Shown here: in pieces, positions 1 to 9,994 of the stretch
How the letters are laid out: each line of letters starts with the position of its first letter
How positions within the stretch are numbered: the stretch's first letter is position 1
Assembly: GCA_026545765.1 (NCBI GenBank)
Contig: CM048844.1
Span: 23,506,237 to 23,570,236 of the forward strand
Source of the DNA: Plantago major
Taxonomy: Eukaryota > Streptophyta > Magnoliopsida > Lamiales > Plantaginaceae
Direction: 5' to 3'
DNA length: 64,000 nucleotides
Program-made: the position numbers and the translations under genes
The notes under the pieces: generated by a model
What the model was told of the DNA's origin: nothing
The model's database searches: none
Seen by the model: only the letters and a program-made list of their open reading frames with translations

Positions 1-341
1 AACTGGAAAGTTTAGGCATGTTATGGCGCACTAAACATTACTTTTGGTCCATTGCACACTTAAATGGATGCCAAATTAAGAATATTACTTTCAAATAGAA
101 CAAACACTGTGTCGACATTCATGAGACTTATTTTCGTATAACGATCAAATTAATTCATAGTATGACTTATAAACTAGCTGACCATTTCATGCTAAAACGT
201 CAAATGAACTATTTACGCGAAGAAACATTTATATTAATTGCATTTTGCCACAATAACAATCTCATACAACACACACATTGCATTACATTACATGCTACTC
301 ATAGCTTAGTATAGTGATTAGTGTATAGATGAGTAATAAAA

Positions 342-881
342 TCACCTAGTAAAGGCATAAAGAACAAAACAAACATAAATCAAAAGCCCACAAGGAACCA
401 AAATCACAAGCGGCACAATAGCCCCAAGCCCATGTCTAGTCCCCTCACCACAGCCCAACACCCCAAGCTTAATCTGCACCACATTCACCAACGCCAACAT
501 CAAAAACACACACCCGAAAACCGAACCTATAGCCGAAACCACATACCCGAACCGAAGCATGACTTTATTAACATGAGCCAGATCAAAAGCCCAATGGGCC
601 CCCTCGTAATGGGCCGTGTTAGCCATCCTAACCGCCTGTTTGAGGCCCATTGCGACCAGGCTGGAGAAGAGAAAGCAGCTGAAAGAGTAGACATGGAAAG
701 CGACGAGATCTTGGGCGACTTTTGGGCTGGGTGCGCAAGTGGGCATGTGGGTCGGGTCGATGAGGCTGTTGGACGGGTCGGTGGGGTTCCAGGCGAGGCC
801 GATGAAGACGGCGAGTGTGAAGAGGGAGTTGACGTTTATGATCCCGTCTAAGGCGGAGATGTGGATGCTGGTAGCTGACAT
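342..881 (-). CDS. Small four-helix membrane protein, MEE60-like
   Basis: Single-exon open frame of 179 residues, starting at the ATG at 881. It shows four hydrophobic stretches that read as membrane helices: about residues 15-31, 56-78, 108-134 and 151-177. The first is followed by the polar loop GLAWNPTDPSN. The start (MSATSIHISALDGI) and the segment SSLVAMGLKQAV look like the plant-only family that includes Arabidopsis MEE60 (maternal effect embryo arrest 60). That naming is from memory and not certain. No enzyme motif is visible, so no reaction is proposed. The likely site is a membrane of the endomembrane system or plasma membrane. The frame is complete and more GC-rich than its flanks, as expected for a real exon. 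An overlapping plus-strand frame is a shadow. Confidence 0.75.
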   Translation of the reverse strand: MSATSIHISALDGIINVNSLFTLAVFIGLAWNPTDPSNSLIDPTHMPTCAPSPKVAQDLVAFHVYSFSCFLFSSLVAMGLKQAVRMANTAHYEGAHWAFDLAHVNKVMLRFGYVVSAIGSVFGCVFLMLALVNVVQIKLGVLGCGEGTRHGLGAIVPLVILVPCGLLIYVCFVLYAFTR

Positions 882-1775
882 TGGCTTGATCTGGCTGGGG
901 ATTTGGATTTGGATCGGTTGAGAGATTTTTTCTGTGGTTGGGAAATGGAAAGTAAAGTTGAGTTGGGTTTGGGTTGATCTTCAGAGTAAAGCTCCAGGTT
1001 TTCCGACACTGAGATGTACCATTCACAGTATCTCTGTACTCTGGACTGAATAGTAGTGTGGCCTGCTGGGACTATGTTAGACTTTTTTCACCCAAATGTA
1101 TTTGACTTTTGATCGTTAGGCATATATGTTTTTAATTATTTTTAATCAAATTTTTGTGATTTAAATTGGATGTCAAACAATTACTAAATTATGATTAACT
1201 TTTTCGTATTTAGATACGAACTATGTTGTCATATACATGTAATATCTTTCATTTTGGTTTAAATGCTTCATGAATAGGATATAAAACTGAAAGAAAAGTA
1301 AATAAAGTAGAACAGATGTTGATAAAGTATGACAAATAGTGAATAAAGTCGGAGAGATAGTGTATAAAATAGTAGAGAGATTTTTCATTTAATCGATGAG
1401 AATATAAAATTGGGACGGACCAAAATGGATCGCGGGAAGATGAAACTGGGTGGAGAAAGTGCATGTTGTTAACAATATAAACATTTTGATTAACATAGAT
1501 GATTTTTATGATAATATGGTCCGTCTCTAGATAAGACCTCTAGATACATTTTATTCTCTGGAGACTTTGTGTTCTCTTAGGGGTCGTATTTGTAGATAGA
1601 CCAAAATTATCGACAAACATTATAATTATAGTGATATATATTACAGGTTTTTATTAAAAACATTCACATATAAAACGACATAAACTATTCACTCATAAAT
1701 TATTATTGATATTGTTTAAAATATTATATATATATATATAAATATATTTAAAAATATAAATCGGTCTCGTAGGCA
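882..1775. other. Upstream region of the membrane protein gene, AT-rich intergenic
   Basis: The first 180 bases would hold the 5' leader and promoter of the minus-strand gene. About 1270-1400 is rich in phrases such as 'aataaagt.ggagagatag', which are typical of the inside of Stowaway-type MITEs. I cannot find both ends of an element. No further coding frame is supported. Confidence 0.4.
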
Positions 1776-1844
1776 TTTTATTAACACAAAGTCTTAAGAA
1801 AGCCCAACTTATTAGAGAGACTAAAAAGACGGACTAATTTGCAA

Positions 1845-3120
1845 TTTACTACACTTCCAATCAATTTCGCGGGTTGTAGGGTCGGGTTATATAATTTCAC
1901 GGGTTATTGAGCAGATCCATTTCAGACAAAATCAGAATCGAACCGTCATTCTCAAATAGGCGAGAACATTACTCAAATAGATAAGAACATTACTCAAATA
2001 GGCTATAACATTACTCAAATAGGTGAATTTGCCACACTTCCAATCAATTTCGCGGGTTGCTGGGTCGGGTTATATAATTTCACGGGTTATTTGTAGATAC
2101 ATTTCAGACAAAATCAGAAATGAATCATTCTTAAATAGACGAGAACATTACACAAATAGGCGAGAACATTACTTAAATATGTGAGAACATTATCCAAATA
2201 GTAAATAACATTTTATAAATACCTAAAAACATTACTCCAATAGTTGAAAACATTAACCAATAGTTGAGAACATTACTAATATAGTTAAAAATATTATACC
2301 GTAGATCATCACTCATATACCTAAGAACATTTTACTCAAATAGTTGAGAACATTACCAACATAGTTTAGAACATTATAATTTAGAATATCACTCATATAA
2401 ATAAGAACATTACTCAAATAGTTGAGAACATTGCACTAATAATGAAAAACATTTCTCAAAATTGTAATATATGAGGTGTCACACATATGAATATGTAAGT
2501 ACATTGCTTGGATATAAATAGACAACATTAGCTAATAAATGGGCTTTTTTTTAATCACATTTAGAGTTACTATGTCGACATTGACTTGCTGTACTTGTTG
2601 TCGGTATTGACGGAACCGATGAAGTATTTATCACTTGAGACAAAGAGCATTACTGATATAGTTTATAACATTACTAATTTAAGTCATAACATTAGGGAAT
2701 AGTACTTAACACCTGAGATATTGCGAGCAGATCACATTGATATCCATCTTCCAATATTCTCCTAGCTGCCATGTTAAACATTTTCAGTCGAGTTTTTCCA
2801 ACGTAGTACCCGGTCTCAAATATGACGTTGATGAGAACATAACTGTTAAACCAACGAACATATGCTATAAATGAGAACATTGACGATATAAGCAATAACA
2901 TTACAACATTTGCAATAGAATATACTATCACTGAAAACATTACAGACATCACCGGAAACATATTACATGCATCATTTGAAACATTACACATATTATTAAC
3001 AACATTACACGTATTGTTACACAAATACTATTTAAGTTGTGCATCCTCCTTATCACTGATTACATTACATACATAAGCCACAACATTATACATATTAGCT
3101 AGAACATTTGAACAATTCTC
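1845..3120. repeat. Degenerate tandem repeats inside the Mutator-like element
   Basis: A block of about 183 bp starting acacttccaatc at 1851 is repeated from 2034. After it, to about 3120, come dozens of imperfect copies of a 15-20 bp unit built around 'gagaacattactcaaatag'. The ORFs here are by-products of the repeat. Confidence 0.7.
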
Positions 3121-3659
3121 TATGCGATTTTTTCAGATCTGTTTCCAAATTTCAACTACAATTTTGAAAAAAAAACGTTTCATCAATTAATATTTTAATA
3201 AAAACGTTGTTGAAACTTACATACAAGCATATTTTGAGTAGATCGGTGGATAAACAGCCAAATCGTAGTAGAAACACCAATTTTAGAGCATATTTTGATG
3301 TACCCTGTTTAGTTGAACATCCAACACATAAGCAAGAACATTACAAGAAAAGGCTAAAAGATCACATAGATTAGCTAGAACATTTGAAAAAACAGTTACA
3401 CGATTTTTCAGATCTAAATCGAAATTTCAACTACAATTGTCAAAAAATCATTCATCAATTCATTTTTTTTAATGTAAATCAGATCGAATAAACATCAATA
3501 ACATATAAAATAGGTCACATAAGCCATAACGAATGTTTGCTAACCTTCGTGGTGATGTTTGAGAAGATTTCAAGCTTGATTTCTTCATTGTTGAGCTTTA
3601 TTTCATAGATTCCGATGAGATTTAGCTGATTTCGGGAGGTTTTCGCACTACAAAAAAAT

Positions 3660-3870
3660 TGGTCTGTAGCGACGGATAGATCCGTCACCCCACTAGGCCT
3701 TTGACGACGGATAGATTCTATCCGTCGTTATATTTGGCGACGGATAGATTCTATCCGTCGCCAAATATATTATAGGAATTAGTGACGGAATCTGGAATTT
3801 CGTCACTAATTCCGTCACTGTTTATTATTCCGTCACTATTTTATTCCCTCACTATCTATCCGTCACTATT
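3660..3870. repeat. Left subterminal repeats of CACTA-1
   Basis: Dense copies of gacggata and tatccgtcg, often arranged head to head as short palindromes, then a variant 'gtgacggaa...ccgtcac' series near 3780-3870. In En/Spm such motifs bind the element's own DNA-binding protein. That role is inferred here. Confidence 0.8.
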
Positions 3871-4050
3871 TATTTCATATTAATCCCTGTTTTTCGTGGT
3901 TCACCTATTTAATCAATATAATGTTCGATAATAAATCAATAATACGGAAAATGTTTCAATAAATGATAAATAATATAAAGTAATATCCGGAGCAGGAGAA
4001 ATTATCCGTACAATTGTAAATATAATAAATCCGAACGTACATGAACATAA

Positions 4051-6359
4051 CTAGCTACCAGACGGGGGTGGGGGCTGGCCGAACCGGGACATGAACTGCT
4101 CCATCTGTAACCGAAGGCGCTCGTTCTCCTCCCTTCATTCTCTGTCGCGGCGCTCCATCTCGTCCCTTTGTTGCTCAATCTCTTGAGTTAGCCGAGCAAC
4201 TTTGTTCGGACTTCGATCGCACCATTTCGAGACACAGGTCACGTATGTAAACCGGACGTCTAGACTGCTGGGATGATGATGAGGAGCACCCCGGACTAGC
4301 CAAGCTCAAACCGAGGCTCCCGAGTCCATATATCCGTCCTTTGTTGTCCGGTTTGTTGACCTCTAGGAAGATGTTGTCAACTTGTTCAGTTGATAACACA
4401 TCACCCGTCTCGTCCTCCTGCCTCGCCACCTGAGCATCAACCTCAGCCTGAAATCGTAAATAGCAGATATCATGATCAGTTACTGTTTTTCAAAAATAAC
4501 TTGTAATAGTGTACAAATATGAAATTTAAGCAACATAAACATACCGCAATAGACGAGGCCCAAAGATCGGTCCATACCCGCCTTACCTTGGCCTTCTTGA
4601 AGATGTCATACTTGGATGTGACCTTCCCCCGTGCGATCTGAACAACATATGTAGTCAACAATTTATCATCTCACAATTAAGTAATCAGAGACACAATACA
4701 TACACGTAATGGTAGATTGAAAAAATACATATATATATACATACCGATTGGTAATAATAAGTGACTGTAGATCGCCTCCCAAGGTGGTGAACGTCCCTCC
4801 CGCGTTAGGCGAGACGCCTTGATTACATGCATTGATGTAAGCGATGTCACGGACATCGATTCGGCGATGAAGCATCCCAAAGGGCCCACTCCTTTGCATC
4901 AACCTGTGGAGGCATTGGGCCACCCCGATCCCGAATGGCCTTCCAAGTACAGACCATATCCCTGTACAGTTTAGATCCCACAGTCTCGTAAACACGCCAG
5001 ATCTGTGGGATCAACCTGTTAGGAATGAAGTACTCCTTATACATTCGCAATTTCATACAACATCCAAAGTCAATACATACATATATAACGTCACCATATT
5101 ACATCAATTTAATAAGATACAACAACATCACATATATGGTGACTAACATATCACCCAAACAAAGTGGCTAACATACCACCCAAACAAAGTGGCTAACATA
5201 CCACTCACATTGTCTTAAATTTTACGAACACAATGGTGACTAACATATCACCCAAACAAAGTGGCTAACATACCACCCAAACAAAGTGGCTAACATACCA
5301 CTCACATTGTCCTAAATTTTACTAACACAATGGTGACTAACATATCACCCAAATAAAGTGGCTAACATACCACCCAAACAAAGTGGCTAACATACCACTC
5401 ACGTTATCCTAAATTTTACTAACACAATGGTGACTAACATATCACCCCAAATAAAGTGGCTAACATACCACTCACATACAGTGGCTAACATACCACTCAC
5501 ATTGTCCTAAATTTTACTAACGCAATGTTGACTAACATATCACCCAAATAAAGTGGCTAACATACCACTCACATACAGTGGCTAACATACCACTCACATT
5601 GTCCTAAATTTTACTAACGCAATGTTGACTAACATATCACCTAAATAAAGTGGCTAACATACCACTCACATACAGTGGATAACATACCACTCACATTGTC
5701 CTAAATTTTACTAACACAATGGTGACTAACATATCACCCAAATAAAGTGGCTAACATACCAATCACATACAGTGGCTAACATACCACTCATATTAAAACG
5801 ATTATAATTACAAACAAAGGAATGTCATATTTTAACTTACCCTCAGCTCATCGAAGTACTCGGCCCTCATGCGGTCCGAGATGTGAGACCAACACTCACC
5901 ACCCTGCCCTGGTGGCTCTCTCCTGCTCCGGAAGATGTCACCTAGTTTGTTGTGGACCTCCCGAGGCCATAAACTGTTGTCAATGTATAAGATACAAGAA
6001 ACAAATATATATTACTTTAGTACAACAATTTATACTTGTCAACTATCATAAGTTATGTTTTACATATTTAAGAAGAATGTATAATACTTACTTGGCGGGA
6101 CCGGTGAGGAAAAATCACGCAAGTGCCGTTCCACGTGACGTTGGGATGATGTGGATCGAACACGAGGTAGAGACAATCGTCATGGTCGCCCTCAGATGTG
6201 TGTATGCTGACTTGGTAGAGCCATTTGCTCTCTCCTGGGGGGTCTCAGGAATCCGAGACCTGCTGCCCTGACTACCAGAGCCCTCCTCCCAGGCCCATCC
6301 CCAGGCCAAGACTATCATGCGGGCGTGTGGGCGATAAATCGTGGTCTCTGTCGCGGCAT
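4051..6359 (-). pseudogene. TNPA-like gene of CACTA-1 (plant transposase, Ptta/En/Spm type), broken
   Basis: Read on minus from the ATG at 6359 (MPRQR-type start seen in CACTA-3) to a stop at 4051-4053. Recognisable pieces are WPREVHNKLGDIFRSRREPP and DRMRAEYFDELR near 5960-5830, then after an intron EYFIPNRLIPQIWRVYETVG near 5030, and the signature VNKPDNKGRIYGLGSLGL near 4350, which matches the Transposase_24 (Ptta/En/Spm) family. The last residues are PPPPSGS. A donor site (CTGAGGGTAAG) at about 5840 and an acceptor before EYFIPN bound an 800-bp intron that contains a palindrome array. Frame breaks between the pieces make it a pseudogene. In other CACTA elements this gene makes a protein that binds the subterminal repeats and helps TNP2. 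Confidence 0.7.
5139..5787. repeat. Intronic array of 16-bp palindromes (GTGG/GTGA forms), CACTA-1
   Basis: About twenty copies of two alternating 16-mers, GTGGCTAACATACCAC and GTGACTAACATATCAC, spaced 10-35 bp apart in a higher-order repeat of about 97 bp. Each is a 4-5 bp inverted repeat around the 8-base centre CTAACATA. The fourth position and its partner usually change together (G/C or A/T). A few copies are imperfect (for example gttgac..., gtggataac..., accaatc). The array lies inside an intron of the TNPA-like gene. Confidence 0.85.
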
Positions 6360-6450
6360 CTGCAAAAACATGTAACAAATACAATAAAATGTGTTAGTAC
6401 CAGTTATAATAACACATATAATTACTCAAGTGTTATCAACTACTAACTAG

Positions 6451-8481
6451 TTATAATACACATAATATACCGTTATCGCCGTCCTCTAAGACTACATATT
6501 GGTCCTCGTGCAGATCAAACAACTCATCATCTGCTTCTATGGGATTTTCTACTTGTTTATCGACATCCTCTTGTTGGTACGAGTTGGTAATTGAGTCGTC
6601 TTTCTCAATGTACTCCACTTTCGAGCAAGCACGAATAGGTACCGCAGCTAACCATTTCGCCTTATCGCATTTCCTTCTTGGATATTCCAACACTTTGTCA
6701 TGAACCACCCTTGTGCCTAAATTTTTGAAAAATAAGCTCAACTCGGTGATAGCAGTCCATACATGTTTGGGTAGCAGCTCTCAAAATGCTACCGGGATAA
6801 GCCTCTCCATGAACACATGACAGTCGTGGCTCTTCATCCCATAAACCTTTGTCTTCTTCAAATCCACACACTTCTCTAAATTTGAGGCGTAATTATTTGG
6901 GAAACTCAATGCCCTCACCCAATCAAACAAAACTGACCTAGAAGCGTTGTCAATTGTGTAGCATGCTTTCGGCCACTTACCATTCTCATCCTTCTTTGTC
7001 AACTCAGGCCTTTTACACCACGTAGACACTCGGCTCTAGACTTCGCATGGTCCTTTGTTTTTCCCTCAATGTTACAAAGTGTATTGAATAAGTTCTCGAA
7101 CACGTTCTTCTCAATGTGCATGAAATCTAAGTTGTGACGGATAAGAAGACTGCTCCAATAAGGCAAGTCCCAGAAGATGCTTCTCTTCCTCCAACCACAC
7201 TTTTTACCAATTTTCTCGTTATGCTTCATCCACCCAAGTTCAGTCACCTTCATAAGACCCAACCTATCAATCTCCGCAAGAATTTGTGCACCAGTAAGTC
7301 TTGTCGGGGTTTTTTTGTTGACGACTTTATTTTTCAAGAATTGATCCTTGTTCTTCCTGAACGGATGGTCACTTTCTAGCAACCTACGATGACAATCAAA
7401 CCAACAAAATTTTCCACTACCTTTCAGTCTAAATGCATCTGTATCCTCCAAGCAATGTGGACATGCATATTTCCCTACCTTTCATTTTTTCTCTTCCTTC
7501 CACGCTGTCTGTATTGGTCATATGTATTGGACGGTGCTGCTTCCTCACCATGATGATTCCATACCTGATACGCAGGCAGGAATCCATTTTTCCTCAAGTG
7601 CTGGACTACCGCTGTAGGAGTCACGTATTGTTTGTTTCTGCACTGTTTCATTGCACAAGGGCACTTTATCAACCCATCCTTTACACAAGCCGAATTTGAT
7701 ATTGCAAATGCAATGAAACCTTCAACCCCTTTCAGAAAACTCGATTGAACTCTGCCATTTAGAGTACGACAATACATCCATGAACGATCGGTATTCATTG
7801 AATAATTAGATAATATCCTGACACATTTGAATTCATTAGATCGAGGTCTATCATTTACGATAATAAATCAATTTCAATCAATTGCTACGTAATATAAGTT
7901 ATATTAGCTTCAACATCAATTGTTATATAATTACATAATATAAGTTACATTAGCTTCAATTTTACGATAATGTTTGGTTCATATATCAACTAATGATTAC
8001 TAGTTATACAAGCTTAGAGACAAAACGGATTATCAAATGATTCTTTCTCTTGCAGCCCCCTCCTCATCACTTGTGACGCTTCGTACCACAGAACTTGCAT
8101 TCCAACAGATCTACATCCTCCTCCCAATACACCATGCACATGTTCCGACAACCAAAAACGTACTCAATAGGCGGCCCCAAACCCCGCCTCTCCCTCCATT
8201 GGAGGTATGCCATGACGGTGCTTCCTCACCGTGATGAATCCATACATGATACTCAGGCATGAATCCATAACGTCGCAAGTGCTCGAATACTGCTGTAGGA
8301 GTCATAAATTGCTTGTTTCTGCAGGTTCTCAATGTGCAAGGACACTTTATCAACCCCCAGTTGCACAAGCCGGACGTCCCATGGCAAACGAGATGAAACC
8401 TTTAACCCCTTCTACAAAACTCCTAGAAACTATGCCATTTACCGCCGTACGATCGTACATCCATGAACGGTCGGAATTCAT
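6451..8481 (-). pseudogene. TNP2-type transposase of CACTA-1, with duplicated N-terminus and internal deletion
   Basis: Read on minus. The transposase-associated domain (DRSWMY...GLIKCPC...HL...GF...HHGEE) occurs twice, at 8481-8111 and again at 7798-7475. Next comes the TNP2 middle region: WFDCHRRLLESDHPFR, LDFMHIEKNVFENLFNTLCN and KVYGMKSHDCHVFMERLIPVAF (7451-6781). The sequence then passes from LLPKHVW (about 6780) straight to VLEYPRRKCDKAKWLAAVPI near 6660, which is the DUF4216-like tail. Compared with CACTA-3, several hundred bases of the C-terminal half are missing. Stops and frame shifts occur between pieces. In intact elements TNP2 is the enzyme that cuts the ends. This copy cannot make it. 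Confidence 0.8.
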
Positions 8482-9339
8482 TGTATACTTTTTTAACCTG
8501 TTCCAATTGATTAGATCGTATTTAATATATTAGATCGATTCCAATTCGGATAAGAAGATTGTAGAGATTAATTGTTAATTATTATACGTTCCTTATAAAG
8601 TAATTATTAAGTGTTCGATATGTTACAAAATTTATTAAGTGTTTTACTACTACGAGTTATAAATTATAAATTACACGTTAATATAATCAACATATTATCC
8701 GTCGCTCAAAACACTTAACTACATCCTCGTAATTTAGTACATGTACGAATTTATCAAATCAACTCCAACTACTACTTACATACATATCAAATTAACTAAA
8801 CTAACTACATACATACTTAACATACATATCAAATTAACTAACGAACTATACCAACTACATACATACTTAATTAACATACATACTTCACTACATACATACT
8901 TATCGAATTAACATACATACATATTGAATTACTACATACATTCATATCAAATTAACTAAACTAACTATCGAATTACATATACAAATCAAATTAATCAAAT
9001 TACATATAATTGATCAAATTAACTAAACAAGCTACTACATATTTCATATAAACATACAATTGAGAATAAGTAGTCAAAAATAAAAAAAAAAAAAATCCAA
9101 TTTTTCAAAAGTTAGGGTTTAGAAGTAATACCTTTGATTCCGAAGAAAATAGCGGATGAAATTTAAAATTGAAGGAAGAAACGAGCTCATCGTCCAAGGA
9201 TCTTCGAATTGACACCAAGATTGGGAGTAATCGACAACAAATGGCCGGATTTGACGGAGGAGAAAGGAAGAAAAAGAAGAAAAACGAAGAAGAAGAAATG
9301 AAGCCGATGGCTTCTGCTTCAACCCAAATTGGGCTAAAA

Positions 9340-9710
9340 CCGTTACTGGGCCGACGGACACGTATCCGTCGGCCCAGTAACGATCCGTCGCTATATGGGG
9401 CGACGGATAACTATCCGTCGCCTTTTTTATTTATTTTTTAATTTTAAATATAAATATTAACGACGGATAATTTTCCATCGTTAATATTTAATTTTCTTTT
9501 CTTTTTAAAAAAAGTCAAACAACGGGCGACGGATTAATCCGTCGCCCATATAGCGACGGATAAAATTATCCGTCGCTCATTAACGACGGATAATTTGTAT
9601 CCGTCGCTAGATTTGGCGACGGATAAAATCCGTCGCCAAATCTAGCGATCCGTCGCTATGGGGCGACGGATAAAATCCGTCGCCCCTTTCCATCGTTTTA
9701 CCTCAGAATT
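9340..9710. repeat. Right subterminal repeats of CACTA-1
   Basis: Closely packed gacggata / tatccgtcg units in both orientations, matching the left end. Long stretches pair with each other, for example around 9540-9680. Confidence 0.85.
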
Positions 9711-9994
9711 CTTGTAGTGTCGGCGGAGGATCTCCGGTGAAAATGGCGGGGGTTTTTGTTTGGAGGAGGAGAATGTTGATTTTTAGGTTTTTTAAATTTA
9801 TGTGATTTTGATTGTGGAGGATGGATATTTTTAGTATATATAGTGACCCATTTTTGACCAGTTGCTAGCTTTTGGTTGGGTTGGGGTGTTTTAGTAGTTA
9901 GTTTTTTATTTGGGATAGATTTATAATTACTGAAAGTTAGTCTCTTAGGTCTCTCACTTAGCTTTGTCTCTTAGGAGACTCCCTCTTTTATTAA

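Larger units (their letters stand above)
3646..9719 (-). mobile_element. CACTA-1, complete but defective En/Spm-type DNA transposon
   Basis: The element begins CACTACAAAAAAATTGG at 3646 and ends with the inverted CACTACAAGAATTCTG at 9719. It is flanked by a perfect 3-bp duplication TCG (3643-3645 and 9720-9722), the hallmark of CACTA elements. Both ends carry many copies of GACGGATA/TATCCGTC as direct and inverted subterminal repeats, the sites bound by TNPA-type proteins in this superfamily. Inside, on minus, are remnants of a TNP2-type transposase and of a second, TNPA-like gene. The transposase has an internal deletion and frame breaks, so the copy is non-autonomous. It is closely related to CACTA-3. 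Confidence 0.92.
1785..9985. mobile_element. Non-autonomous Mutator-like element, interrupted by CACTA-1
   Basis: The same nine bases, TTTTATTAA, flank the region at 1776-1784 and 9986-9994, the target duplication size of Mutator-like elements. The first about 55 bases inside the left copy (from 1791) resemble the reverse complement of the right end (to 9979), sharing GTCT..TAAGA, GAGAGAC and AAGA(G)AC blocks, so terminal inverted repeats are present but imperfect. Without the 6,074-bp CACTA-1 and one copy of its TCG duplication, the element is about 2.1 kb. It has no transposase. The left part holds tandem repeats. The right part, on both sides of the CACTA insertion, is a G-rich stretch that looks like a captured or degenerate exon. 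Subterminal sequence (cgcgggtt...gggtcgggtt) is shared with the element at 30.9-32.7 kb. Confidence 0.55.

Noticed and set aside
432..851. 139-residue plus-strand frame over the membrane protein gene
   Set aside because: It is the reverse shadow of a frame with clear membrane helices and family likeness; its own product is polar and without domain.
5139..5787. Regular repeats with spacers, CRISPR-like at first sight
   Set aside because: The context is plant DNA inside a CACTA intron. Spacers are themselves repeated and there are no cas genes.
8111..8533. Plus-strand frames here as separate genes
   Set aside because: They are reverse shadows of the first transposase-associated domain of CACTA-1.
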